NCBI RefSeq assembly: GCF_022695595.1
Contig: NZ_CP074380.1
Span: 1,364,001-1,428,000, forward strand
Source: Streptomyces sp. MST-110588
GTDB taxonomy: Bacteria; Actinomycetota; Actinomycetes; Streptomycetales; Streptomycetaceae
DNA: 64,000 nucleotides
Direction: 5' to 3'
A program made the position numbers and the translations under genes. The notes under the pieces are model-generated. The model had not been told where the DNA came from, did no database searches, and worked only from the letters and a program-made list of their open reading frames with translations. Of the stretch, positions 33,261 to 42,684 are shown in pieces; positions within the stretch are counted from its first letter, which is position 1; each line of letters starts with the position of its first letter.

Positions 33261-33895
33261 GTCGTACCGGTTCCGCGTTTCGCCCCCGGGCGATGCTCTT
33301 CTTGGATGAACAGCCGGTCCAGGTACCGGTCGACAGAGGTGAGGACCTCTTGAGGGTCGAGCACATTCAGTTCGATCAGGGGGGTGAAGCCGGTCAGGGC
33401 GAGAAGCAGGTTGGTCTCGGTCACCGGGTCGCGGTCGGGGCTGATGTGTCCGTCGGCGATGGCCTGGCGGACCAGCCGCTCCACGGCGGCGCGCCCTTGG
33501 AGCATCCCGTCGCGCGCCCGTGCGTGAACGCTCTCGTCGTGCAGCGCCTCCAGGACGTAGGCCGCGCTCATCCGGCTGGTCGCACGGGCGTCGGCATGCA
33601 AAGGGAGCATTTCGGTGAGCATCAGCCGGAGCACGGCGCGGGGGTGCGGCCGGTCGCCGAGTTCTTGGACGCCCCGGCCGACGCGCAGTGCGGTCTGTTC
33701 GGCCGCGAAGTCCATCGCGAAGGTGAGCATCGCCTCGCGGGAGGTGAAGTAGTGCTGCACCGCCCCGTGGGAGAGGCCGGCCTCCTGTGCGACCTCGCGC
33801 ATCGTCAGGTGCACCGCGCCGCGCCGCTCGACCACTCGCCACAGCGCCCGGGCGATCGTCTCGCGGCGTTCGCGGTGGTCCACCTGCTTCGGCAT
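33212..33895 (-). CDS. TetR-family transcriptional regulator
   Basis: 227 residues. Helix-turn-helix LTMREVAQEAGLSHGAVQHYF with the typical TetR recognition helix; ligand domain unremarkable. Divergent from the carboxylesterase gene, 159 bp apart, with a direct repeat in the gap that could be its operator. Most likely a repressor of that esterase. The C-terminal tail past about residue 200 is Thr/Arg/Pro-rich and may have been altered by the adjoining IS630 fragment. Confidence 0.9.
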   Translation of the reverse strand: MPKQVDHRERRETIARALWRVVERRGAVHLTMREVAQEAGLSHGAVQHYFTSREAMLTFAMDFAAEQTALRVGRGVQELGDRPHPRAVLRLMLTEMLPLHADARATSRMSAAYVLEALHDESVHARARDGMLQGRAAVERLVRQAIADGHISPDRDPVTETNLLLALTGFTPLIELNVLDPQEVLTSVDRYLDRLFIQEEHRPGAKRGTGTTSRLPEPGTTAAPSRS

Positions 33896-33949
33896 GGTCG
33901 GCCTCTCTGTGGCTGGTCGTCTCGGTGCCCGCGGTCCGCCCGCGTTCCC

Positions 33950-33983
33950 ATACAGTTGACATAATACAGTTGGCCGATAACGC
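33950..33983 (+). promoter_or_regulatory. Esterase promoter with direct-repeat operator candidate
   Basis: ATACAGTTG occurs twice, at 33950-33958 and 33964-33972, spaced by 14 bp. The first copy overlaps a consensus -35 box TTGACA (33956-33961); a plausible -10 TAACGC follows after 16 bp. A short tandem of GACGACGTG lies downstream (about 34000-34030) in the leader. Confidence 0.55.
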
Positions 33984-34054
33984 TGGGGCCCTTCGACGTG
34001 ACGACCTGACGACGTGACGACGTGACGACCGGCCGACCGGAGAGGGGCAGCACC

Positions 34055-36031
34055 ATGTCTGAGCAGCCAAGAGTGCGTACGACGGAGGGCGTACTGGAGG
34101 GCCGCCGGCGAGGCGGGCACGTGATCTTCCGCGGCATCCCTTATGCCCAGCCGCCCGTGGGCCGGCTCCGGTTCGCCGCACCGGCCCCGCCCCGGCCTTG
34201 GGAGGGGACACGGCAGGCGGCGCAGTTCGGGCCCCTGGGGCCGCAGTCCACGCCGCTGCACGTACCCCCAGCGAAAGGCACCGACTGGCTGACGCTCAAC
34301 GTCTGTACTCCGGACCCGTCAGCGGCGGGGCTGCCGGTGCTGGTGTGGTTTCCCGGCGGCGGCTACATGACGGCAGACTCCAGCGACCCGATGTACGACC
34401 CGACGGCACTGGCCGAAGCCGGACTCGTCGTGATCAGCGTCAACTACCGGGTGGGCGCGGAGGGCTTCGCCCTGCTCGACGGCGCCCCGCCCAACCGCGG
34501 CTTCCTCGACCAGATCGCGGCGCTGCACTGGGTACAGCGCAACATCGCCCGCTTCGGAGGAGACCCTGACCTGGTCACCGTTGCCGGACAGTCCGCCGGG
34601 GCAGGATCGGTCGCCGCCTTGCTGACGATGAAATCGGCGCGCCCCCTGTTCCGCCGGGCCATCACCCACTCGGTGCCGGGCTTCCACTGCAACCCCGCGC
34701 TTGCCCAACAGGTCGCCGCCGCGCTCGCGGACCGGCTCGGCACCGCGCCCACCGCCGCGGCCCTCAGCGACATCGCCCCGCAACGCCTGGCCGACGAGGT
34801 CACCTCCCTGGGCGCCGACCTCCCCCGCTACCAGCAGAGCTGGGGGCGGCTCGCCCACGTCGGTATCGCCGTGTGCCCCGTGGTCGACGGCGAAGTCCTG
34901 CGCGAAACGCCCTGGACCGCATTGTCCGGTGGCCGTGCGAGCGGCATCGAACTCCTCGCCGGCCATACCCGCGATGAGTTCCGGCTGTTCAGCGTCATGA
35001 CCGGACGGCTGGGCACGTTCACCGACGAGGACGCCCGCACCGCCTTGGACCTGCTCGCCCCGGCACCGGGCGGCCCGGACGCCTACCGTGCCGCCCACCC
35101 GCGCGCCACCCCGGAAGAACTACTGGAAACAGTGTTCTCCGATGCCACCTTCCGGATGCCGTCGCTGCTGCTGGCCGAGGCGAACGCGGCAGCCGGCGGC
35201 AGCTCGTACCTGTTCGAGCTGGGTCTCGCCTCCCCGGCACTGGGAGGCAACCTGGGTGCCTGCCACAGCCTCGACGTGCCCCTGGCGTTCGGCACGATGG
35301 ACAGCCCTACCGGCAAGCAGCTCCTCGGTGACCAGCCGACCCCCGAGGCCGTCGCGGTATCCCAAGAACTCCGGCAGGCGTGGGTCCGGTTCGTCGCCAC
35401 CGGTGACCCCGGATGGCCCGCTTACCACCCTGACCAGCAGCTCACCCGCATCCTGGCCGCCGAATCGCAAACCGTTCCCTACCCCGAGCACACCTCGCGC
35501 CGGATCTGGGCGGGCCATCCCCCGCTCCCTTCGACCTCACCACGGGAAGCTGACCGACGCCAACACGCCTGCCGGTCGGCTACTGACGTTGTCGGTGCGT
35601 TGTTTTGTATGAGGCAGTCCGGTTGCAGCGAGGCAACTGTCGATGACGTCGCTGCGGTACTGAAGCTGGCGCAGACCGCGACGAGGGCATGCATGAGGTC
35701 GTCGGGGTCGTGTGGGAGGGCCGGGCCGGGTTGGAGGGGCCAACCGGGGCGCCTACGGGGCAAATCGAACGCGCGCTTACCCCCGACTGGGGGTTACCCG
35801 GCGGGGCGGGAGGAGAACCCTCGGGCGGCGCAGGGCGGGGCGGGCGGCATAGGGCGGGGTAGGGGGCGAGCGGGGGATGGGGGTGGGCGGGGGCTACCTG
35901 GGCACCTACGGGGTAAATCGAACGCACGTGTCCCCCTGGCTGGGGGTTACCCAAAGGGGCAGGGAAAGAACCCTGAGTGGGGCGGAGACGAGCGGCCTGG
36001 GGTAGGGCCGAGCGGTCAGGGGCGGAGTTGA
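34055..36031 (+). CDS. Type-B carboxylesterase with probable frameshift at its 3' end
   Basis: A carboxylesterase/lipase domain fills the first ~490 residues: Ser180 in GQSAGAGS, acidic partner in GHTRDEFRLF, His in LGACHSLDVPLAFG, plus NYRVGAEGFALL. Hydrolyses carboxylic esters; no signal peptide. After WAGHPPLP (about 35520) the frame runs on for ~165 residues of low complexity through two copies of the 77-bp element. One base away another frame gives a natural-looking end, FDLTTGS-stop at 35555, so a single-base change near 35520-35530 (real or a sequence error) probably removed the true stop. Start 34055 follows GGAGAGGGG. Confidence 0.8.
   Translation: MSEQPRVRTTEGVLEGRRRGGHVIFRGIPYAQPPVGRLRFAAPAPPRPWEGTRQAAQFGPLGPQSTPLHVPPAKGTDWLTLNVCTPDPSAAGLPVLVWFPGGGYMTADSSDPMYDPTALAEAGLVVISVNYRVGAEGFALLDGAPPNRGFLDQIAALHWVQRNIARFGGDPDLVTVAGQSAGAGSVAALLTMKSARPLFRRAITHSVPGFHCNPALAQQVAAALADRLGTAPTAAALSDIAPQRLADEVTSLGADLPRYQQSWGRLAHVGIAVCPVVDGEVLRETPWTALSGGRASGIELLAGHTRDEFRLFSVMTGRLGTFTDEDARTALDLLAPAPGGPDAYRAAHPRATPEELLETVFSDATFRMPSLLLAEANAAAGGSSYLFELGLASPALGGNLGACHSLDVPLAFGTMDSPTGKQLLGDQPTPEAVAVSQELRQAWVRFVATGDPGWPAYHPDQQLTRILAAESQTVPYPEHTSRRIWAGHPPLPSTSPREADRRQHACRSATDVVGALFCMRQSGCSEATVDDVAAVLKLAQTATRACMRSSGSCGRAGPGWRGQPGRLRGKSNARLPPTGGYPAGREENPRAAQGGAGGIGRGRGRAGDGGGRGLPGHLRGKSNARVPLAGGYPKGQGKNPEWGGDERPGVGPSGQGRS
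35748..35824 (+). repeat. 77-bp dispersed element, copy B
   Basis: Same orientation as copy A, ungapped alignment. Lies in the probably out-of-frame tail of the esterase reading frame, starting 153 bp before copy C. Confidence 0.8.
35901..35977 (+). repeat. 77-bp dispersed element, copy C
   Basis: Third copy. The loop side of the central hairpin changes (GACT to TGGCT) while the C-run/G-run arms stay paired, and the block GGGGT could pair with ACCCT at the far end. Confidence 0.8.
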
Positions 36032-36311
36032 GCGGCACGCGGCGCCCGGGGAGGGGAGCTGAGGCGCCCCGGGGGGAGCTGAGTCGCCAGGGGCGCCCCC
36101 GGTAGAGCCGAGCGGTCTGGGGTGCGGGCGAGCGGCGCAGGGCGCCCGGGGTGGTACGGAGGCTGGAGTGAAGCGGGGTGTACGGGCGCATGTGGGGTGA
36201 GGTGTACGGGCGTATGTGGGGCGGGGTGTACGGGCGTATGTGGGTGGGTGTGCTGGGTGTATGGGGCGTGCCGGGGTGGGCAGGGGGCTGGGGTGTGCGT
36301 GTCTTTGGTGG
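36032..36311. other. Repeat-rich gap before ogt
   Basis: About 280 bases of G-rich low-complexity DNA, with degenerate GAGCGG/GGCGCCC phrases (36040-36150) and then the 24-bp tandem repeat listed separately. No gene is supported. Confidence 0.5.
36177..36248 (+). repeat. 24-bp tandem repeat, three units
   Basis: Units at 36177-36200, 36201-36224 and 36225-36248 each begin GGTGTACGGGCG and continue (C/T)ATGTGGG with small changes at the end. Non-coding, just 3' of ogt. Confidence 0.85.
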
Positions 36312-36944
36312 TCACCAGATCGGTTGTTGGGTGCCGGACCGTTCGAAGTCCAGCAGGAGGCGCTTGCGGGCCAGCCCGCCCCCGTACCCCGTGAGGCTGC
36401 CCGTCGAGCCGACGACGCGGTGGCAGGGGACGACGATGCCCAGCGGGTTCTTGCCGTTGGCCAGGCCCACCGCGCGGGACGCCGTCGGGCTGCCGATGCG
36501 GTCGGCGAGTTGTCCGTAGGAGATGGTCTCGCCGTACGGGATGTCGCGCAGGGCCGTCCAGACGCGCTGCTGGAAGGGCGTGCCGTGGAAGGTCAGCGGG
36601 AGGTCGAAGACGGTCAGCTCGCCGTCGAAGTAGGCGCGGAGCTGGCGGATGGCGGCGGCGAAGGGGGCGGCCCGGGGGTCTTCCGGGTGGCCGAAGGTCT
36701 CCTGCGGCGGGCGGTGGCGCTGGTCGGTCATGTAGACGCCGCTGAGGGCCTCGCCCCGGGCCACGAGGGTCAGGGCGCCGACCGGGGTGTCGTTCATGAG
36801 GGTGTGCACGACAGGCTCGGGGCGGGTCACGGATGTGGGGTGGGTCTCGGGCCTGGGGTGGGCCACGGGCCTGGGCTGGGTGGCGGGCTTCGGGTGAGTT
36901 ACTGAGGGGATCGAGGGTGGTGTGACAGGTGTCGAGGGTGGCAT
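36312..36944 (-). CDS. ogt: Methylated-DNA-protein cysteine methyltransferase
   Basis: 210 residues. Removes alkyl groups from O6 of guanine in DNA by suicide transfer. The active-site motif PCHRVVG, the upstream FQQRVWTALRDIPYGET and the helix-turn-helix Arg region SRAVGLANGKNPL are intact. The first ~45 residues are an unusual Pro/Thr/His-rich repeat (HPKPATQPRPVAHPRP and similar); the core begins at MNDTPVG. ATG at 36944 follows GAGG and lies 8 bp after the AlkA stop, so the two repair genes form an operon. Confidence 0.92.
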   Translation of the reverse strand: MPPSTPVTPPSIPSVTHPKPATQPRPVAHPRPETHPTSVTRPEPVVHTLMNDTPVGALTLVARGEALSGVYMTDQRHRPPQETFGHPEDPRAAPFAAAIRQLRAYFDGELTVFDLPLTFHGTPFQQRVWTALRDIPYGETISYGQLADRIGSPTASRAVGLANGKNPLGIVVPCHRVVGSTGSLTGYGGGLARKRLLLDFERSGTQQPIW

Positions 36945-36951
36945 GGGGGCC

Positions 36952-38423
36952 TCAGTTCGTGGGGAGGTGGTTGATGGGGTGGTCGTCGGTGGCCCAGAGG
37001 TACTGCACGGCGTACGCGCGCCAGGGACTCCAGCGCGCGGAGTGGCGTACGAGCGCCGCGGGCGTGGCGGGCAGTCCCAGACCGGCGGCGGCCCGGCGCA
37101 GGCCGAGGTCGGTGGCGGTGAAGGCGTCCGGGTCGCCGAGGGCGCGCATGGCGATGCACTCGACGGTCCAGGGGCCGACGCCGGGCAGTGCGGCGAGCTG
37201 TGCGCGGGCCCGCTCGCGGTCGCTGCCGACGCCGAGTTGGAGCTGTCCCCGGCGAGGGCGGCGATCAGTCCGGTGAGCGTGGCGCGACGGGTGCGCGGCA
37301 TCGCCAGGGTCTGCGGGTCCAGTTCCGCCAGCGCGGCGGGTGGCGGGAAGAGGTGGGTGAGGCCGCCCTCGGGGTCCTCGATCCGCTGTCCGTGGGCGGT
37401 GACCAGGCGTCCGGCGTGGGTACGGGCCGCGGCGGTGGAGACCTGCTGTCCCAGTACGGCCCGTACGGCGAACTCCTCCGCGTCGACGGTCCGCGGAACC
37501 CGGCGGCCGGGGGCCTTGGCGACGAGCGGGGCCAGCAGCGGGTCGTCCGCGAGCAAGGCGTCGACGGCTTCAGGGTCGGCGTCCAGGTCCAGCAGGGCGC
37601 GGCAGCGGGCGATGGCGCCCGCCAGATCGCGCAGGTCGGTCAGGGAGAGCCGGCACAGGACGTGGTCGGGGCGCGGGGCCAGGGCGACGATGCCGGGACC
37701 GTAGGGGAGGTCGAGCGTGCGGCGGTAGGCGCCGTCGCGCCACTCCTCCACGCCGGGCACCGCCGTGGCGGCGAGGTGCCCGAAGAGGTTGTCGGGGCAC
37801 AGCGGCTGCCGGAAGGGCAGCCGGAGGGTGAGAACGCCGGGATGCCCGGCACCGGGCGCGGGGCGGGCGCGTTCGCGCAGTTGGGTGGGGGTGAGGGCGA
37901 AGACCTCGCGTACGGTCTCGTTGAAGGCCCGGATGCTGGCGAACCCGGCCGCGAACGCCACCTCCGCCATGGGCAGGCCGCTGGTCTCGATCAGCAGCCG
38001 GGCGGTCTGGGCGCGTTGGGCGCGGGCCAGCGCCAGTGGTCCGGCGCCGAGTTCGGCGAGCAACTGGCGTTCGACCTGGCGGGTGCTGTAGCCGAGCCTG
38101 GCTGCCAGGCCCGGCACGCCCTCGCGGTCGACGACGCCGTCACCGATCAGCCGCATGGCGCGGGCGACGAGGTCGGCCCGTTCGTTCCACCGGGGCGAGC
38201 CGGGCGCCGCGTCGGGCCGGCACCGTTTGCACGCCCGGAAGCCCGCCTGCTGCGCGGCGGCGGCGCTCGGGTAGAAGGACATGTTCTCGGGCTTGGGCGG
38301 CACGACCGGGCAGCTCGGGCGGCAGTAGATGCGGGTGGTGAGCACGGCGGTGAAGAACCACCCGTCGAAGCGGGCGTCCTTGGACTGCACGGCACGTATG
38401 CAGCGCTCGGTTTCGGTGTGCAT
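36952..38423 (-). pseudogene. Ada-AlkA DNA repair protein with a single-base frameshift
   Basis: N-terminal Ada-type zinc domain (Cys residues in RIYCRPSCP and ACKRCRP), an AraC helix-turn-helix (about 85-190), then the AlkA glycosylase domain. The frame is lost at a run of four G on the coding strand (37247-37250). Adding one G restores AGGQLQLGVGSDRER and continues into the HhH-GPD motif LPGVGPWTVECIA, the catalytic-Asp region FTATDLGLRR and the natural stop at 36952. Without it the frame reads through ~100 nonsense residues into ogt. Either a homopolymer sequence error or a true knockout. The role would be removal of 3-methyladenine and induction of the adaptive response. Confidence 0.85.
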
Positions 38424-39241
38424 GGCTCAAGGATTCAGTACGGGCCCGGGCACTGGCTGGCGAATTTCCGACATCGACGTCGTGCTGCCTGCGCGTCCGC
38501 CCTCTCCGTCTCAGGTCGTTCCTGTCCGCCTGCAGGGCCGCGGCCGGCCGTCTCCGTCGTTCGCGCTCGCGCCGCCACAGGCCGGGGACATGGCGGTTTA
38601 AGCCCCGTCTTCTCTTCCTTGCCCACCGGTCCCCTGTGGCCACACGATGGTTGGGAGCGCGGCCGGTCCGCGCTCGGCCGTCGGCGGGCGCGCGGGGGCG
38701 CTCGACGGCGGGGCACGGCAGGACGGTGGGACCGTACGACAGCAGGACCGTACGACAGCAGGGCAGCACGACAGTACGAACGGCGCGGCGGCAGGAGAGC
38801 AACGCGCCGGACCGGGCACGGTGCGCGCCATCGCCACCGGTGCCCGCCCGCGGACTTCGCTCACGCGGGGCCGTGTCCGGCGTCGCGGGGGGCTCTCCTG
38901 TACGGCACCGTCGGCACTGCTGGTCGCTGCTGGGCACGCGTGCCGTCGGCCTGCCGGGCCTCCCACAGGGCCGCGCACGCCGTACGGATACGTGCGGCGT
39001 GCGCGGTCGGCCCGGGTCTCCCCGTACGGGTCGGGCACCGGGCCGCCCCGGGGGCTTTCGTGCGGGTCACCTCGGAGGCTTTCGTACGGGTTGCCTCGGA
39101 GGCTTTCGTACGGGTCGTCTGCGCTGTCGTACGGGGCACCCCGGGCCTGTGAACAGGCCGTCCCGACTCCCGTACGGTCGGCCACAGGCCCCGTACGGCC
39201 GTCTCGTGGCGGCGGCCACCGGTGGCCGTACGCGGCGCGGT
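38424..39241. other. Gene-free stretch with tandem repeats
   Basis: About 820 bases between the AlkA start and the 3' end of the ArsR-type gene. Several long open frames exist, but all are low in complexity (Arg/Pro/Gly or repeated Tyr-Glu-Ser phrases) and none has a good start. Holds the AlkA promoter and a 24-bp repeat. Confidence 0.55.
39050..39121 (+). repeat. 24-bp tandem repeat, three units
   Basis: Units at 39050-39073, 39074-39097 and 39098-39121 share GGAGGCTTTCGTACGGGT. In one frame this gives a repeated GGFRTG-type peptide, but no gene context supports translation. Confidence 0.8.
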
Positions 39242-40234
39242 TCAGCCGGAGTTTCCGCCCGGTACGCACCGCAGCAGGGCCCGGCCCTCGGCCGTGGCGA
39301 CGTGGAGGGCACGGCCGGCCTGCCGGACGGTCATCAGCAGCCCGGCCTCGCGCAGTACGGCGACGTGCTGGCTGACGGCGGGTGCCGTCACGCCCAGTTG
39401 GCGGGCCAGTTCGCTGGTGGAGCAGCCGTGTACGGCGGTTCTGAGGACGGCGGCGCGGGTGTTCCCCAGCAGCGCGCCCAGTGGGTGGGGACGCTCATAG
39501 GGCGGCGCGGGGCCACGGGCCATGTCCAGGTCGTGCGGGACGGGATAGACCAGGACGGGCATCAGGTCGGCGTCGGCGAGCGAGACGGGGGCGGGCCAGC
39601 AGAAGAAGGACGGCTGTAGGAGGAGGCCCCGCCCCTCAAGGCGCAGGACCTTCTCGACGGGGTAGTCGACCTCCAGCACCGGCGGTTTCCAGCGGAAGTG
39701 CGGGCCGAGTCCGGCCAGCAGCCCCTCGACGCCCCCGGTGAGCAGGGAGCGCATGCGCAGCATGCGGTCGGCGTCGATGTGGGCGTGGATGGTGTTCCAC
39801 AGCGGGGCGATGGCCTGCGCGTGGTACGTACGGATGGCCTCGCCCAGCCGGTTCAGGGTCTCGGTGTCCCCCTCCGCCAGGTCCGAGGTCCACCGGGGCA
39901 GCGGGCGGGTGGCGTCCAGACGGGCCAGGTCGGTGCGCAGCCGAGAGCGCGGGGTACTCAGGAGCGTGTCGAGTGCCGTGTCCAGGGACGCGGGGGTGTC
40001 CTGGGAGGGGGTGAGGAAGTCCGGCGAGTAGCCGCGCGGCGGCAGCAGGACGGACAGCAGTGGGCGGGTGCCTGTCAGCCGGGCTCTGGCCCAGCCCCGC
40101 CAGGTGCCGAACACCGGGGCGCCGTCCCGCCGTTGCAGGGTCTGGACACTGTTCGCGATCTCCCACAGGTAGTCCGGTTCGGGCGCGACGCGCACCCGGG
40201 CCAGGTCTTCGGGGGTGAAGTGGATCCGCAGCAT
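39242..40234 (-). CDS. ArsR-type winged-helix regulator with large N-terminal domain
   Basis: 330 residues. The last ~80 form a winged helix-turn-helix (CSTSELARQLGVTAPAVSQH, VAVLREAGLLMTVRQAGRAL) typical of ArsR/SmtB proteins. The first ~220 residues are the long domain, beginning MLRIHFTPEDLARVRVA, found in many actinobacterial ArsR-like proteins; its ligand is unknown. No metal-binding Cys pairs. The gene stands alone, so targets cannot be guessed. Confidence 0.88.
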   Translation of the reverse strand: MLRIHFTPEDLARVRVAPEPDYLWEIANSVQTLQRRDGAPVFGTWRGWARARLTGTRPLLSVLLPPRGYSPDFLTPSQDTPASLDTALDTLLSTPRSRLRTDLARLDATRPLPRWTSDLAEGDTETLNRLGEAIRTYHAQAIAPLWNTIHAHIDADRMLRMRSLLTGGVEGLLAGLGPHFRWKPPVLEVDYPVEKVLRLEGRGLLLQPSFFCWPAPVSLADADLMPVLVYPVPHDLDMARGPAPPYERPHPLGALLGNTRAAVLRTAVHGCSTSELARQLGVTAPAVSQHVAVLREAGLLMTVRQAGRALHVATAEGRALLRCVPGGNSG

Positions 40235-40582
40235 GCCTTCCCTCGTCCGCCGCCGTCGCCGTACCGCCGCCTCGCGCCTTACCGGAGAGCTACCCGTTGC
40301 CCGGGCCGCCCCTTCGCGCCGTCGCCGTCGTCGTCACCGGGCTGTCGCCCTCACCGCACTGTCGCCGTCATCGTCACCGCGTCGGCGCCGTCACCCCGCT
40401 GTCTTTATCACCGCGCTGTTTTCGTCACCGCGCTGTTGCCTTCCGACCTTGCTCGTACGGACGGCCGGTGACCAGCGGACTTCAGGCCCACCTGCACCGC
40501 CTTGCGCCGACAGCCACAGTGGCGCACACTGCGCCGCCCGGCACCCGGCACCCGGCACCCGGCACCCGGCACAGTGCCCCGC
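40235..40582. other. Gap with simple repeats
   Basis: 348 bases with no gene seen. Contains degenerate copies of GTCACCGCGCTGTT (about 40330-40440) and a perfect GGCACCC run (about 40550-40571) just after the macro-domain gene. Confidence 0.5.
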
Positions 40583-41128
40583 TCAGCGCGCCCGTGCGGC
40601 GGCGAAGGCGGCGTACGCCCGGTCGTCGAAGAGGACGAAGCGCACCTCTTCGACGGCGGTGTCCGTATGGCGGACCGTCTCGACGGCGATGCGGGCGGCG
40701 TCTTCCAGGGGCCAGCGGTAGACGCCGGTGGAAATGGCCGGGAACGCGACGGTGCGGGCGCCGAGTTCGTCGGCGACGTGCAGCGAGGCGCGGTAGCAGG
40801 AAGCGAGCAGATCGGAGCGGTCCTCCTCCTGGGACCAGACGGGGCCCACGGTGTGGATCACCCAGCGGGCGGGGAGGCGGCCGGCCGTGGTGGCCACGGC
40901 CTGGCCGGTGCCCAGACCGCGGCCGTAGTGGGAGGCGCGCAGGTCGCGGCAGGCGGCGAGGATCTCGGGGCCGCCGCGGCGGTGGATGGCGCCGTCGACT
41001 CCGCCGCCGCCCAGCAGGGAGGAGTTGGCGGCGTTGACGACGGCGTCCACCGTCTGTTCGGTGATGTCACCGCGTAGGAGGGTCAGGCTGGTCTCAGAGG
41101 CGTTGGTGCCGTTCCCGGAGGAGTTCAT
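40583..41128 (-). CDS. Macro-domain ADP-ribose-binding protein
   Basis: 181 residues, a stand-alone macro domain. Seen: [20 protein letters not shown] with the binding Asp/Asn, [14 protein letters not shown], and the phosphate loop [14 protein letters not shown]. Expected to bind or hydrolyse O-acetyl-ADP-ribose or remove ADP-ribose from targets. The ATG at 41128 has AACTCCTC-type weak signal; upstream frame readings to 41266 only add a repeat-encoded leader. Possibly the second gene after the FAD oxidoreductase (95 bp). Confidence 0.92.
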   Translation of the reverse strand: MNSSGNGTNASETSLTLLRGDITEQTVDAVVNAANSSLLGGGGVDGAIHRRGGPEILAACRDLRASHYGRGLGTGQAVATTAGRLPARWVIHTVGPVWSQEEDRSDLLASCYRASLHVADELGARTVAFPAISTGVYRWPLEDAARIAVETVRHTDTAVEEVRFVLFDDRAYAAFAAARAR

Positions 41129-41180
41129 GGCGGTCCATGGGTGTTCGTGCCGGTCCCTGTGGGTCCCGGGACCGGGGCGG

Positions 41181-41220
41181 GGTCGTGCCGGATCGTGCCG
41201 GATCGTGCCGGATCGTGCCG
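41181..41220 (+). repeat. 10-bp tandem repeat, four units
   Basis: Four units of G(G/A)TCGTGCCG between the FAD oxidoreductase stop and the macro-domain start, i.e. in the untranslated leader of the latter. A length-variable spacer is possible. Confidence 0.85.
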
Positions 41221-41222
41221 GG

Positions 41223-42641
41223 TCATCGCGCGGCGCGCAGGCGGCGCCAGACGAACTTGGCGGCATGGTGGCCGGACATGCCGTGGACGCCGGGGCCGGG
41301 CGGGGTGGCCTGGGAGCACAGGAAGACGGCGGGGTGGGCGGTGGTGTACGGGACGCGGGCGAGCTTGGGGCGGATGATCAGCCTGAGCCCGGCGGCGGAG
41401 CCGGTGCCGATGTCACCGCCGACGTAGTTGGCGTTGCGCCTGGCCAGTTGGGGCGGGCCGGCCACGGCGCGGGCCAGGACCAGATCGCGGAAGCCGGGGG
41501 CGAAGCGCTCCAACTGCCGCTCCATGACGTCGGTGGCGTCGCCCTCCCAGCCGTGGGGGACGTGTCCGTACGCCCAGAACGTGTGCTTGCCCTGGGGCGC
41601 GCGGCTCGGGTCGGTCAGGGTGGGCTGAGAAGTGATCAGGAACGGTACGGAGGGGTCGCGGCCGTCCACGGCGGCGCGCAGTGCGGTGTGGATCTCGCCG
41701 CTGGTGGGGCCGATGTGGACGGTGCCGGCCCGGCGGGCCTGCGGCGAGGTCCACGGGACCGGCCCGGACAGCGCGTAATCGATCTTGAAGACGCCGGCGC
41801 CGTACCGCACGTTCCGGTAGGCGTTGCCGAGCCCCGCGATCCGGGCGAGGTCGGTCGGCGAGGTGTCGAAGACGTACGCGCGGGCCGGCGGGAGGTCGTC
41901 CAGCCGCTTGACCTCGAAGTCGGTGTGCACCACGCCGCCGTGGGCGCGCAGCAGTCCGGTCAGCGCGTCGGGAATGGCCTGGGAGCCGCCGCGCGGGACG
42001 GGCCAGCCGTTCGCGTGCGCGGCGAGGGCGAACAGCAGGGCCGCGCCGCCCGTACCGAGGCTGGTGGTCGGCGCGATGACGTGCGCGGCGAGCCCGGCGA
42101 ACAGGCCGCGCGCCTTCTCGTCCCGGAAGCGGCGGTTGAGCAGTGCGACGGGCTGGGCGGCGGTCAGGCCGAAGCGGGCGAAGCCGACCGGGTCGCGGGG
42201 CAGGCCGTCCCACTGCGTGCGCAGGAAGTCGGCGGCGATGGCGTTCCACTTGCCGAGGAAGGGCGTCACCAGCCGGCGGTAGGCGCCCGCGTCGCGGGGG
42301 CCGAAGGACATCGCGGTCTCGCCGACGGAGCGCGAGAGCACCGCGGCGCTGCCGTCGGGGAAGGGGTGGGCGAGCGGGAGGTCGGGGTGCAGCCACTGGA
42401 GGCCGTACCGCTCCAGGGGCATGGCGGCGAAGGCGGGTGAGCCGACGGCGAGCGGGTGCACCGCCGAACAGGGGTCGTGCCGGAAGCCGGGCAGGGTCAG
42501 CTCTTCGGTACGGGCGCCGCCGCCGACCGTGCCGTGGGCCTCGAAGACCTCGACGGACAGGCCCCGGCGGGCCAGTTCGACGGCCGCGGTCAGCCCGTTG
42601 GGCCCCGCTCCGATCACCACGGCGTCCAGCATCCCGGGCAC
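41223..42641 (-). CDS. FAD-dependent phytoene-desaturase-like oxidoreductase
   Basis: 472 residues. N-terminal FAD motif [20 protein letters not shown], the GG doublet in [12 protein letters not shown], and a C-terminal FAD-contact region ([11 protein letters not shown]) place it in the amine-oxidase/CrtI-like family. No carotenoid genes are nearby, so the substrate is open. GTG 42641 is preferred because GGGGAG lies 8 bases upstream; ATG 42632 begins the core. It lies 44 bp after the inositol-phosphatase-like gene on the same strand and may share its transcript. Confidence 0.87.
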   Translation of the reverse strand: MPGMLDAVVIGAGPNGLTAAVELARRGLSVEVFEAHGTVGGGARTEELTLPGFRHDPCSAVHPLAVGSPAFAAMPLERYGLQWLHPDLPLAHPFPDGSAAVLSRSVGETAMSFGPRDAGAYRRLVTPFLGKWNAIAADFLRTQWDGLPRDPVGFARFGLTAAQPVALLNRRFRDEKARGLFAGLAAHVIAPTTSLGTGGAALLFALAAHANGWPVPRGGSQAIPDALTGLLRAHGGVVHTDFEVKRLDDLPPARAYVFDTSPTDLARIAGLGNAYRNVRYGAGVFKIDYALSGPVPWTSPQARRAGTVHIGPTSGEIHTALRAAVDGRDPSVPFLITSQPTLTDPSRAPQGKHTFWAYGHVPHGWEGDATDVMERQLERFAPGFRDLVLARAVAGPPQLARRNANYVGGDIGTGSAAGLRLIIRPKLARVPYTTAHPAVFLCSQATPPGPGVHGMSGHHAAKFVWRRLRAAR

Positions 42642-42684
42642 CTGCGCCACTCCCCTCACGTCCGGTCCTCGTCCCTGATGAGGA

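Noticed and set aside
36177..36248. CRISPR array
   Set aside because: Units are directly adjacent without unique spacers; the same applies to the other tandem repeats, and no cas genes are present.
36312..38423. A genuine Ada-AlkA-Ogt fusion enzyme
   Set aside because: The middle ~100 residues are out-of-frame nonsense, and both the AlkA stop and an ogt start with ribosome site exist.
38598..39269. Hypothetical gene in the gap left of the ArsR-type gene
   Set aside because: Translation is repeat-derived and Arg/Pro-rich, with no credible start or family resemblance.
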